A stretch of DNA of 48,088 nt, taken from assembly GCA_017409465.1 (NCBI GenBank), contig JAFQSQ010000011.1, positions 1 to 48,088 of the forward strand. Reading direction: 5' to 3'. The stretch is from Akkermansia sp. (GTDB lineage: Bacteria; Verrucomicrobiota; Verrucomicrobiia; Verrucomicrobiales; Akkermansiaceae). Made by a program: the position numbers and the translations under genes. The notes under the pieces are model-generated. The model was not told the DNA's origin and did no database searches. It was given only the letters and a program-made list of their open reading frames with translations. Positions 17,882 through 25,292 of this stretch are shown one piece after another (position 1 is the stretch's first letter; every line of letters starts with the position of its first letter).

Positions 17882-18958
17882 TCACGCAGCAAGCTGCAGG
17901 TCATTTTCTGATTCGGCATCAGAGCTCCGCTCGGGCTCGAGCGTTTCTGCCGGCACAGCAGGAGAAGCGGGAAGCGTCTGCGGCTCAGCGACAGGAGTCA
18001 CGGTATCTGCCGGTGCTACTTCCTGAACAGGCGTTTCTTCCGCAGCCGGAGCTACAGACTCGCCAACCACGGGCGCCTGAACAGGCTGCTCGGGTGTGTT
18101 CTGAGATGTCGGCTCAGCCACCCTCGGCGTAGCCACCACTCCGGCACGAGCCATCAACTCTGACACCGTCACCAGTTGGAACCCCCTGGCCTGTAAACCC
18201 GTCACAATCCCCTCAACAGCAGCCAGAGTCGATGCATGAATATCGTGTACCAGAATGATAGAGCCGGGCTTGGCTCCATTCACAGCTCTGTTCACCACAG
18301 TTGATACTCCGGGACGCTGCCAATCGCGAGTATCGACATCCCACAAGATAGAACGCATGCCATATGTGGTGAACATGTGGTTCACGATGTTGGCAGTTGT
18401 CGCACCGTAGGGGGGACGCATCACCACCGGTGCTTTACCGGTGACACTGCGAATTTTCTCCACGCAACGACTCACTTCACTGTCAATTTTGGGCATGCTG
18501 CTGCGCGCCATATTGATATGGCTCCAGGTATGCACGCCTATCTCATGCCCCTCAGCGGCCGCACGTTTCACGATGGAGGGGAAGCGATTCACATTGCTTC
18601 CCAACACAAAAAAGGTACCGCGAGCTCCGTGTCGTTTGAGAATATCCAACACCTTGGGTGTATAGGCAGAACTGGGGCCATCATCAAACGTCAGAGCTAC
18701 GTACATACCGGGGGCCTGAACACGCGACACTCGCAGCCCGGGACGACGTGGGACAATCTTCGCGGCTGCAGCTCGCTCAGAAGCAACCCGCTGAGCATTC
18801 GAAGTCTTCGAGGAAGAGCCCTTGCTGTTCCCTTTTTTCACAACGGAAGGTCCGCTGACCGGAGCAGGCACCTCCTGCTCACCCTGCTGCTGTTGGCAGG
18901 AGATCAGGCCACACAGAAGTATTCCGCAAACAACATACCCGATGATATCGAAACGCAT
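17882..18958 (-). CDS. Polysaccharide deacetylase (NodB domain) lipoprotein
   Basis: A 358-aa lipoprotein with a signal peptide ending at the lipobox LISC. A Ser/Lys linker precedes a NodB catalytic domain (about 80-280) with all metal and acid-base motifs: TFDDGPS, HTWSHINM, RPPYGAT, WDVDTRDW and ILVHDIH. It would remove N-acetyl (or O-acetyl) groups from an envelope polysaccharide such as peptidoglycan or an exopolymer. The C-terminal 80 residues are Pro/Val/Ala/Glu-rich and disordered. I chose the ATG at 18958, not 18997: a TTGCCA/TAGAAT promoter sits just upstream and the signal peptide begins here. The upstream alternative start would overlap that promoter. Confidence 0.9.
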   Translation of the reverse strand: MRFDIIGYVVCGILLCGLISCQQQQGEQEVPAPVSGPSVVKKGNSKGSSSKTSNAQRVASERAAAAKIVPRRPGLRVSRVQAPGMYVALTFDDGPSSAYTPKVLDILKRHGARGTFFVLGSNVNRFPSIVKRAAAEGHEIGVHTWSHINMARSSMPKIDSEVSRCVEKIRSVTGKAPVVMRPPYGATTANIVNHMFTTYGMRSILWDVDTRDWQRPGVSTVVNRAVNGAKPGSIILVHDIHASTLAAVEGIVTGLQARGFQLVTVSELMARAGVVATPRVAEPTSQNTPEQPVQAPVVGESVAPAAEETPVQEVAPADTVTPVAEPQTLPASPAVPAETLEPERSSDAESENDLQLAA

Positions 18959-18968
18959 GACGGGCGTT

Positions 18969-18997
18969 ATTCTACCTCTCACTTCATCTTTTGGCAA
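18969..18997 (-). promoter_or_regulatory. Promoter of the deacetylase/haem gene run
   Basis: On the minus strand, TTGCCA (18997-18992), 17 bp, TAGAAT (18974-18969). The ATG at 18958 is 10 nt beyond, giving a predicted leader of 3-4 nt. It may also serve cobA-hemD and hemA downstream. Confidence 0.7.
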
Positions 18998-19171
18998 TCC
19001 CTTTTGGAGTCATTCTTTGTTTAGCTCCACATGCACATGTGTACCAAAGTTTAAGGAAATACAGAGTTATGGCTCAAAAGGCCATCTTCTGACAAGCGTT
19101 CCGTACGAAGGCATCAAATTTTTGGGGCACATGCGTTCTCCTCCAAAAAGGATGAGGGAAGCCTATCCAAC

Positions 19172-19211
19172 AAAAACGGCACCGCTCCCGGGCAAACAGG
19201 AACAGTGCCGT
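19172..19211 (-). terminator. Intrinsic terminator of the 34-aa ribosomal-type gene
   Basis: A stem ACGGCAC/GTGCCGT (19176-19182 with 19205-19211), with further inner pairing, is followed on the minus strand by TTTTTG. It lies 45 nt after the stop codon at 19256. Confidence 0.8.
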
Positions 19212-19255
19212 GAAAAAGAACAGCGTCGCTTGCGGACGTGGCCTAAGCGCGCAGC

Positions 19256-19360
19256 TTAGGACTTGTAACGCAAACGCTTCTTGTGGCGGTTCTGGCGCAT
19301 GCGCTTGCTGCGCTTGTGCTTGTTGATTTTGGCCTTACGTCTCTTCTTAAGCGATCCCAT
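19256..19360 (-). CDS. 34-aa basic AURKAIP1/COX24-domain protein (mS38-like)
   Basis: A very short gene reading MGSLKKRRKAKINKHKRSKR and then MRQNRHKKRLRYKS. More than half the residues are Lys or Arg. The KxRxxKxxKHKRxKRxRxxRHK pattern is that of the AURKAIP1/COX24 (DUF1713) family, whose mitochondrial member is ribosomal protein mS38. Bacterial forms of this size occur in Bacteroidota and Verrucomicrobiota and are thought to sit on the small subunit. It has a strong promoter about 120 nt upstream, a long leader with a GC-rich hairpin near 19410-19432, and its own terminator, as expected for a highly expressed single gene. Confidence 0.8.
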   Translation of the reverse strand: MGSLKKRRKAKINKHKRSKRMRQNRHKKRLRYKS

Positions 19361-19602
19361 AATCGTTTATGATTCGTTTGTTGTTTCTCTGACGGGAGAA
19401 TGTTTCACCCCCGGGATGTGCTCCCCGGGGCTTCCGCAGCTGGCTGTTTGTCAACCATCCCGGACTTAACGGGGCAATATGTAACCGCTAAACACCGAAA
19501 ATGTCAAGCCGAAAGCGTCATTAGGACAAAAAAATTTACTTTTCTTATACATTATACGTGCTCACGGAATAATGTGACTCATATGAATGACATTGACGGA
19601 AC
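19361..19602. other. Intergenic region between divergent genes
   Basis: Besides the minus-strand promoter at 19478-19507, this gap holds the leader of the 34-aa gene with a 7-bp GC stem near 19410-19432. From about 19520 to 19560 it is A+T-rich. I see no gene or RNA in it. Confidence 0.5.
19478..19507 (-). promoter_or_regulatory. Promoter of the 34-aa ribosomal-type gene
   Basis: On the minus strand, a perfect TTGACA (19507-19502), 18 bp, TACATA (19483-19478). The predicted leader is about 110 nt and contains a CCCCGGG/CCCGGGG stem near 19410-19432, unlike the very short leaders of most genes here. Confidence 0.65.
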
Positions 19603-19630
19603 TTGCTTCATGTCAGCGGTCGTATAGAAT
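19603..19630 (+). promoter_or_regulatory. Promoter of the 260-aa membrane protein gene
   Basis: TTGCTT (19603-19608), 16 bp, TAGAAT (19625-19630). The ATG at 19639 is 8 nt beyond, so the transcript would be nearly leaderless, although GAGAAGAG also lies directly before the ATG. Confidence 0.6.
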
Positions 19631-19638
19631 GAGAAGAG

Positions 19639-20421
19639 ATGGACACAATGACGCCTCAGCACCATGCCCGATGGGAGCTTCCGCATCTGCTGGGGGCAGA
19701 TACCATGCTGGTACCCATCTGTTGGGGCTACGCCTACAACACATGGGTTGGGAATGTCATCATCGTTCCGGAAACTTTTTTTACGGTGGCCATCCTTACC
19801 TGGATGCTGGCACTGGCGGGGCGTACATGGTATGGTCTGCGAACAGCGTCTGCTTTCTACAAAAAATATGCTCCGGCGCTTCTTCTGCTGCAGGCAGTCA
19901 TCACAGCCCTCGCCATCTGGCTGATGTGCCGACAGGTCGGGGTACACATGCTGCAGCTTCTCAGGATGCCGGCACTTCTGGGAACTATCGGTGTGATATT
20001 CGGTGCCATGAATCGCACGATGGGACGCTTCTCGCTATCATTTGCGCTGGCTATTTCCTGCCTGCTGCCGGCTTCGTACCTGAATATCTCTGCCAACTAT
20101 CTTCTCGGCTCTGATGCGGAGGCTCTGTTCCTTCTGGGGCTGTACTTTGTCAGTGCACCCGGCGCAGACAAGGCATTCCCCTATCGGCACACCACTCGCA
20201 ATCATTTGATATGGCTACTGATACTCGGTATCTGGAGCGGCTATTGCGGCTGGGTCTGCTCCACGGCGGCAGCGAGAAACCTGTGCTACGCTATCGCAGG
20301 AAGCACCCCGATAATGGTATCTCTGCTCCTGCTTGGCAGGTACATCTCCCCCCGCGCCATGCAGGTCTGGCGCTATCCGGCTCTTGCTCTGCCCCCACTA
20401 CTGGCTTATCTGATACTGTAG
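19639..20421 (+). CDS. Polytopic membrane protein of unknown function
   Basis: A 260-aa protein with about eight hydrophobic helices separated by short loops, some ending in Arg/Lys on the likely cytoplasmic side. The overall look (many helices, 260-300 aa, a small polar first loop) resembles UbiA-like prenyltransferases, but the Asp-rich substrate motifs of that family are absent, so I do not assign it. It is a single-gene unit on the plus strand, converging on galM with a 14-nt gap and no obvious terminator between them. Confidence 0.7.
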   Translation: MDTMTPQHHARWELPHLLGADTMLVPICWGYAYNTWVGNVIIVPETFFTVAILTWMLALAGRTWYGLRTASAFYKKYAPALLLLQAVITALAIWLMCRQVGVHMLQLLRMPALLGTIGVIFGAMNRTMGRFSLSFALAISCLLPASYLNISANYLLGSDAEALFLLGLYFVSAPGADKAFPYRHTTRNHLIWLLILGIWSGYCGWVCSTAAARNLCYAIAGSTPIMVSLLLLGRYISPRAMQVWRYPALALPPLLAYLIL

Positions 20422-20435
20422 GCGCTATCGGCAGC

Positions 20436-21362
20436 TCAATCGATCTCCCACGCGATTGTCCGGCGATACACCTGACCGGGACGTAATTCGATGGTCGGAA
20501 AATGTGGCCAATGCGGAGAATCCGGGTAATTCTGCGCTTCCAAAGCCACCCCACCGCGGGGCAAAGGCAGATAATCACCGGTGTATACCTGTAAACCGGG
20601 AGCATCAGTGAGTACCCGCAGTGTCTTGCGACCATTGGTGAGAACAGCCGCTAATTTCACACCCGGGGTGGTCGGCAACACATAGTTATCATCGTACCCC
20701 CCCGCTATGGTTTCGGCAGCATTGCGCTCCCCCAACAGAGCCGGCTGACGCAAATCATACAAGGTCCCGTCCACGGGACAAATCAGCCCCGTGGGAATGT
20801 TGGCAACCATGGGGGTGTACGCAGAGGCGCGGACCTGCAGCAAATGCGCATCTATCGTACCGCTGCCGTTCAGGTTCCAGTATGCGTGGTTAGTCAGATT
20901 AAGCAGAGTGGGAGCATCGGTAACGGCCTCCATCTCCAGCGTCAGGCGCCGCCCCTCAAGAGTATAGCTCAGCCTGACCTCGACAGACCCCGGATAATTC
21001 TCCTCACCTGCAGGGGAAAGAAGACGCATCACCACCCGATGTTCATCCGCTGATTCAACCATCCACAGTTTACGATCAAAGCCCTCCTGTCCACCATGAA
21101 GATGATTAGGGCCGTTATTCACCGCCAGCTGATAGGTAACACCATCCAAATCAAAACTTCCTCCGGCGATTCTGTTGGCAACACGACCGCAGATACTCCC
21201 GCAATAGCAGGTATCAGATGCCACACCGGCAGCATCCTCCGGGCCATAGAGGCAGTTCATCCCCTCATACTCGAATCTCAGAAGGCGGGCTCCGTAATTA
21301 GTCAATGTGACCGACAACTCCGGCGAACTCAGCGTATACGTTGCAAATGTATCGTCTATCAT
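20436..21362 (-). CDS. galM: Aldose 1-epimerase (galactose mutarotase)
   Basis: A 308-aa enzyme interconverting the alpha and beta anomers of galactose or glucose. The catalytic residues of the family are visible: GPNHLHGG near 104-111, NLTNHAYWNL with the general-acid His, and the base Glu in GVALEAQNYPDS. GDYLPLPRGG also fits. No signal peptide is seen, so it is cytoplasmic. It lies 48 nt downstream of a small lipoprotein gene on the same strand. No other Leloir-pathway gene is present nearby; a role in using host-mucin sugars would fit the suspected lifestyle but is inference. Confidence 0.93.
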   Translation of the reverse strand: MIDDTFATYTLSSPELSVTLTNYGARLLRFEYEGMNCLYGPEDAAGVASDTCYCGSICGRVANRIAGGSFDLDGVTYQLAVNNGPNHLHGGQEGFDRKLWMVESADEHRVVMRLLSPAGEENYPGSVEVRLSYTLEGRRLTLEMEAVTDAPTLLNLTNHAYWNLNGSGTIDAHLLQVRASAYTPMVANIPTGLICPVDGTLYDLRQPALLGERNAAETIAGGYDDNYVLPTTPGVKLAAVLTNGRKTLRVLTDAPGLQVYTGDYLPLPRGGVALEAQNYPDSPHWPHFPTIELRPGQVYRRTIAWEID

Positions 21363-21410
21363 ACTATTCTTCTATTTGTTGAAATTTACCTTGATACCAG
21401 AACGGAAACT

Positions 21411-21857
21411 TCAGGGTGTTCCGCCTCTGGATTCCCACGAGACCACGCAGTTGTTCTCGAAGGTGACATCTGCCACTTTCTCCGGCACATAAACCGTGTC
21501 TACCCCGCCGCCGGTGTACCACCCGCCCCAGGGCCCCCAGTAGCTGCCATAGAAAACCGGACGCGACACCACCACCGGGCGCATTCTCGTGTACGTCCAC
21601 TTCTCAAAATTCTTGCCCTCGGTCTGCCCGAGCATAGGACGCTCAGAGGGCTGCCCCCACGCGAGGAAGACAGCATCCTTACTCATGCCGTCACAGATGC
21701 GCCCCTGCTGCACCAGAGCCCGGTGCTCAGGGCTGAGCTGGCGGAACATGGCGGGATTGTTCTCTATACGCTCCAGCGGGGTCATCGTTGTACACGATGC
21801 CAGCAGCACAAACGCTGCCAAAGCTGATTTTCTGAGTGCTGTCACGATTCGGCTCAC
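21411..21857 (-). CDS. Small outer-membrane-type lipoprotein
   Basis: A 148-aa protein with a signal peptide and the lipobox LLASC (Cys about 22). The segment ICDGMSKDAVFLAWGQPSER is the motif typical of the BamE/SmpA-like and related bacterial lipoprotein folds, in which a helix is followed by a Gly-Pro turn. A Gly/Trp/Tyr-rich stretch (YGSYWGPWGGWYTGGG) follows. The start is GTG at 21857, placed 6 nt after a -10 box. It could be an envelope assembly or scaffolding lipoprotein; the exact role is unknown. It sits divergently from the secreted protein gene at 21928 with overlapping promoters. Confidence 0.7.
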   Translation of the reverse strand: MSRIVTALRKSALAAFVLLASCTTMTPLERIENNPAMFRQLSPEHRALVQQGRICDGMSKDAVFLAWGQPSERPMLGQTEGKNFEKWTYTRMRPVVVSRPVFYGSYWGPWGGWYTGGGVDTVYVPEKVADVTFENNCVVSWESRGGTP

Positions 21858-21863
21858 TGCATG

Positions 21864-21892
21864 ACATTAGCACCAAATTTCTTGCTTGCCAA
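21864..21892 (-). promoter_or_regulatory. Promoter of the 148-aa lipoprotein gene
   Basis: On the minus strand, TTGGCA (21892-21887), 17 bp, TAATGT (21869-21864). The GTG at 21857 is 6 nt beyond. The -35 box overlaps that of the divergent plus-strand promoter. Confidence 0.45.
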
Positions 21893-21914
21893 GAAAAAAA
21901 AACGATGATAGATT
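21886..21914 (+). promoter_or_regulatory. Promoter of the 254-aa secreted protein gene
   Basis: TTGCCA (21886-21891), 17 bp containing a run of nine A residues, TAGATT (21909-21914). The ATG at 21928 is 13 nt beyond. The -35 box is shared in mirror form with the divergent promoter. Confidence 0.65.
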
Positions 21915-21927
21915 TATAGCCATACAT

Positions 21928-22692
21928 ATGAAAGCATCCTCATTGATTTGTACTTTGTTGAGCGTTCCTACCGTACTCTGCGCCTCTATCTGCGCGCAGG
22001 ATGTCAAGACGAACATAAAAGAGTACCTGCCCTGCGATGGTACCGTCCGCCAGGGAAATGTCGTGCAGATAGCCCGCGATGCATCGTTCATCGAATTGCA
22101 CCAGGCGGCGGTGGAGCGTTTTATCAAGCTTCCCAAGGAAAAGCAGGATGCCATCAACAAACAGGGAGCAGCCAATGAACTGATGCCTTACTCCGCGGAT
22201 TTGTGGCCGGACAAGGCTGAATACGACCGCTATGTCGAGGCTTGGAAAAAAAGCCGACTCGTAGCACTGACAGAGGTTGCTATCGGGCTCAAAGATAACG
22301 GTAACAACACCTATTCCGTTCTTTCTGCCACGCGTGTTTCTGAAAACGGCACGATGCCGCTCACGATTGGCTCCCTGCAGTACGATGCTAACAAGAACGT
22401 CTGGATTTCCAACAACGGCGAGCTCAAGCCCACGGCTTTCTCCGCAGGCGAAAACTACGACTTCGGCGCCCAGAGCGGCACCGAGTGGACCATGGAGCGG
22501 GAAGATGCTCTCTCAAAACTCAGAGAGGTACTTCGCATCACCAAAACCACTGATGGAAAGGCCGTATTCGTAGCCTATGCCATGAGCGAGGTTTCTGCCA
22601 TCAGTGGCACGGTCATCGCCAACCATGGGTACGTGATCTTCCTGCCGATTCAATCCATCGGGGCGAATGCCACCAAGCCCGGTCGCAAATAA
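21928..22692 (+). CDS. Secreted protein of unknown function
   Basis: A 254-aa protein with a signal peptide (about residues 1-24, ending ASICAQD). The mature part has a helical first half and a beta-rich second half with repeated polar strands (NNTYSVLSATRVSENG, then SLQYDANKNVWISNNGE). No family is recognised. I chose the ATG at 21928 because it begins the signal peptide and lies just after the promoter; an upstream in-frame start at 21886 would place the promoter inside the gene. A strong terminator follows 17 nt after the stop, so it is transcribed alone. Confidence 0.7.
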   Translation: MKASSLICTLLSVPTVLCASICAQDVKTNIKEYLPCDGTVRQGNVVQIARDASFIELHQAAVERFIKLPKEKQDAINKQGAANELMPYSADLWPDKAEYDRYVEAWKKSRLVALTEVAIGLKDNGNNTYSVLSATRVSENGTMPLTIGSLQYDANKNVWISNNGELKPTAFSAGENYDFGAQSGTEWTMEREDALSKLREVLRITKTTDGKAVFVAYAMSEVSAISGTVIANHGYVIFLPIQSIGANATKPGRK

Positions 22693-22709
22693 CACACTCC
22701 GCTTTCTTC

Positions 22710-22744
22710 GGGAGTCTGAGTACTGACTCAGGCTCCCTTTTTCC
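22710..22744 (+). terminator. Intrinsic terminator of the secreted-protein gene
   Basis: An 11-bp stem, GGGAGTCTGAG (22710-22720) with CTCAGGCTCCC, contains one T-G pair and is followed by TTTTTCCTT. It cleanly separates this gene from rsmD. Confidence 0.9.
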
Positions 22745-22773
22745 TTATCAAGGCAGCAGACAATCTGCAAATT

Positions 22774-23337
22774 ATGCGAATCATAGCAGGTGCAGCCAAG
22801 GGATTGCCCATACGTGTTCCGCTGGAGGAAGTGCGCCCCACACAGGATCGCGTGCGCGAGGCTCTCTTCAACATACTCGGCTCTCTCATTGAGGGAGCCA
22901 GAGTATTGGACTTATTCTGCGGTTCCGGCTCTGTCGGCATCGAAGCCCTCAGTCGCGGTGCAGCCAGTGCGCGCATGGTGGATCTGGCCAGAAACTCGGT
23001 CACAACGGCTCGGCAGAATCTCGAGCGTTCGCGCCTGCGCGGCGGCACCGTGGTGATGAGTGATTGCCTGCAGTTCGTGCAACGCGACATGGGGCAGTAC
23101 GATCTGATTTTTGCAGACCCGCCATACTGCAAAGCCATCGGTGACCGAGATATGATTGCGGAGCTGATGAACGATCGGCTGCATGAACTGCTCGCACCGG
23201 ATGGCTATTTCATCGCCGAAGCCCAACTGGGCTACGGGGTGGGGGATTCTCGCTGCAGAGACTTCCCCGGTTGGCAGCTGGTCGACACCCGTAGTTACGG
23301 CGGCAATACCATTCTCTTCTACCGCAAATCCGACTAA
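22774..23337 (+). CDS. rsmD: 16S rRNA (guanine(966)-N(2))-methyltransferase
   Basis: A 187-aa SAM-dependent enzyme that methylates G966 of 16S rRNA on the small subunit. It shows the family opening MRIIAGAAKGLPI, then RPTQDRVREALFNIL, the SAM-binding VLDLFCGSGSVGIEALSRGA (45-64) and the catalytic DPPY (115-118). Length and motif order are standard. It begins a plus-strand run with waaA (16-nt gap) and the DUF2062 gene. In many bacteria rsmD is followed by coaD; here it leads into lipopolysaccharide synthesis instead. Confidence 0.95.
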   Translation: MRIIAGAAKGLPIRVPLEEVRPTQDRVREALFNILGSLIEGARVLDLFCGSGSVGIEALSRGAASARMVDLARNSVTTARQNLERSRLRGGTVVMSDCLQFVQRDMGQYDLIFADPPYCKAIGDRDMIAELMNDRLHELLAPDGYFIAEAQLGYGVGDSRCRDFPGWQLVDTRSYGGNTILFYRKSD

Positions 23338-23353
23338 ACATCCTGCCCTCCTT

Positions 23354-24631
23354 ATGAAACGTTTTCTCTTCCTCCTGCTCTACAATCTCTTCATTCCGCT
23401 TTTTCTCATCATCTCCATTCCCGGTTATCTCATCAAGATGAAGCGCCGAGGAGGATTCGGCACCGGGCTGTCTGAGCGATTTGGTATCTACCGGCGACGG
23501 CGCGAAGAGGAACCCACCGGGGGACTGTACGTCCACGCCGTCAGCGTGGGGGAAGTGTTTATCGCTCTCAAATTCATCCGCGAATGGAGCAAAACGCACA
23601 GCGAGCCGGTTGTTCTGGCTACATCTACAGCTACCGGGCACCAGATTATACGAGATGCAGCCCTGCCCAATGTGCGAGCGCTATACTCGCCGCTGGATTT
23701 GCCGGGGTTACCCGGCCGATGCCTGAAACGCTTCAATCCCCGAGCTGTCGTTCTGATAGAAGCTGAGCTGTGGCCTAATTTTGCCGAGGTATGCCACCGT
23801 CGCCACATACCGATGCTGATGCTCAACGCGCGTCTTTCTCCCCGTAGCGAACGGCGCTATGCCAAGATTAAGGGCGTCACCTCCCTGCTCTTCTCCCGAC
23901 TCAACGCACTGGGCGCGCAGAACGAAAATGACCGTGGACGATTTGCGGGCATAGGGGTCGCCCCTGATATCATCCATGTAACCGGCAGTATCAAGTTCGA
24001 TGTACTGGGGGATACCCCCCAGGGTGAGCGAGCCGATTTCCGCGCACTGCTCGATCAGCTTCGCTGTAATCGTCCCATAGCTCTGGCGGCCTCCACTCAT
24101 GCCGGAGAAGAAGCGCTGATAGCCCGAGCTATACGAAAAGCTGGAGCCTACCCGCTCATCGTTCCGCGCCATGCCGAAAGACGCGCAACCGTCGTTTCAG
24201 ATTTGCAGGCTGCCGGCTTCGCTCCCATATTGCGCACGGAGGGAACATTGCCAACGGAAATACCGGATAACAACTGCTACATTGCCGACACGACCGGAGA
24301 ACTCAAGGACTGGACTAACCTGGCAGATGTCGTCATCATCGGTAAGAGCTTTCTGGCGAAAGGCGGGCAAAACCCCGTGGAAGCAATCGCCGCCCGCAAA
24401 CCGGTCATCACCGGTCCCGATATGACCAATTTTGCAGATCTTGTCAAACTCCTGGAGGAGGAGGAAGGCATCTGCCGATGCTCAGCAAATGAGCTCAGCG
24501 CTGCTATCGCCCGTGCTCTGTCGGATCCCGATGCCACCATTAAGCAAACGGAGGCAGCGTATACTGCCCTCAGCATCCATTCCGGAGCCACACAACGCAG
24601 TGTCAAACTAGTGGAATCACTCTATCAATAA
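23354..24631 (+). CDS. waaA: 3-deoxy-D-manno-octulosonic acid (Kdo) transferase
   Basis: A 425-aa GT30 enzyme that adds Kdo to lipid A at the inner membrane. It has an N-terminal membrane anchor (LFLLLYNLFIPLFLIIS), then RRGGFGTGLSERFG, HAVSVGEV, LIEAELWPN, ALAASTHAGEE, and the donor-binding SFLAKGGQNPVEA with ITGPDMTNF. I chose the ATG at 23354 because the anchor begins there; the frame is open further upstream inside rsmD but that part is out of character. Its presence shows that the cell makes a Kdo-containing LPS. Confidence 0.93.
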   Translation: MKRFLFLLLYNLFIPLFLIISIPGYLIKMKRRGGFGTGLSERFGIYRRRREEEPTGGLYVHAVSVGEVFIALKFIREWSKTHSEPVVLATSTATGHQIIRDAALPNVRALYSPLDLPGLPGRCLKRFNPRAVVLIEAELWPNFAEVCHRRHIPMLMLNARLSPRSERRYAKIKGVTSLLFSRLNALGAQNENDRGRFAGIGVAPDIIHVTGSIKFDVLGDTPQGERADFRALLDQLRCNRPIALAASTHAGEEALIARAIRKAGAYPLIVPRHAERRATVVSDLQAAGFAPILRTEGTLPTEIPDNNCYIADTTGELKDWTNLADVVIIGKSFLAKGGQNPVEAIAARKPVITGPDMTNFADLVKLLEEEEGICRCSANELSAAIARALSDPDATIKQTEAAYTALSIHSGATQRSVKLVESLYQ

Positions 24632-24762
24632 CGATTTGCCGATGCCTGCTGCCGGATACAACGTCACAACTGACACCCCCTGAAAAAGCCATTCAATTTT
24701 CCTACTCCAGCCTGATAGCCCGAGCCGATTCGTATCTGCGCCGACGCCGCAGCCGCTCTGCG

Positions 24763-25257
24763 GTGTGGCGCTGGCTTCTGCCGGAGCGCATTTTTTCTCC
24801 GGGGCTCTGGCAATGGGAAGCAACGGGAGTCAGCACCGGTGCGGCTTGGGGGATTTTCTGGGCGCTGGCGCCCGTCCCCCTTCAGAGCATCTTTGCCATC
24901 CTGTCTGCGCTGATGTTCCGCGCCAATATCCCCATCGCTCTGGCAAGCTGCTGGTTATCATTCCCCGGTTATCAGCTCATCGTCTGGCCCCTGCAATGGT
25001 GGCTGGGAAACCGTATCATGGCTTGCTTCAACGCAGATTCAGGAATATCTGTAGCCATGACCAGACAGGCCGCGGAACTCATACTCTCAGGTGATTACGC
25101 CGAGCTGAGACAACTTCTTGGGCAGCAGCTTCCAGGAATTGCCGGTGAACTCATGCTGGGCTGTCTGCTCAGTTGCAGCATGGCCTACCTGCTGGTTTGG
25201 AGCACGGCTCGACTGCTCTTCCGTCTCGGACATAAAAAACTCCCCACCGAACATTGA
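24763..25257 (+). CDS. DUF2062 membrane protein; true start probably upstream and non-canonical
   Basis: At least 164 aa, with the DUF2062 layout: a basic N-terminal helix, GVSTGAAWGIFWALAPVPLQ, FRANIPIALASCWLSFPGYQ and a C-terminal membrane helix. The coordinates start at a GTG (24763), but the frame stays open back to waaA. The residues just upstream (YLRRRRSRSAVWRW) match the usual basic lead of the family. No ATG, GTG or TTG exists in that extension, only ATT, ATA and CTG (for example ATT at 24691, CTG at 24649). Family members often sit beside lipid or glycosyl-transfer genes. Function is unknown. Confidence 0.75.
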   Translation: MWRWLLPERIFSPGLWQWEATGVSTGAAWGIFWALAPVPLQSIFAILSALMFRANIPIALASCWLSFPGYQLIVWPLQWWLGNRIMACFNADSGISVAMTRQAAELILSGDYAELRQLLGQQLPGIAGELMLGCLLSCSMAYLLVWSTARLLFRLGHKKLPTEH

Positions 25258-25270
25258 GACGGCGGGGAGT
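25234..25270 (-). terminator. Intrinsic terminator of metG
   Basis: A stem ACTCCCC/GGGGAGT (25239-25245 with 25264-25270), extended by CCG/CGG, is followed on the minus strand by TTTTTT. It overlaps the end of the convergent DUF2062 gene and may stop transcripts from both sides. Confidence 0.85.
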
Positions 25271-25292
25271 ATAAATCCTCAATCAGCGCGAA

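Noticed and set aside
19639..20421. UbiA-type prenyltransferase
   Set aside because: The helix count fits, but the Asp-rich motifs needed for diphosphate binding are missing.
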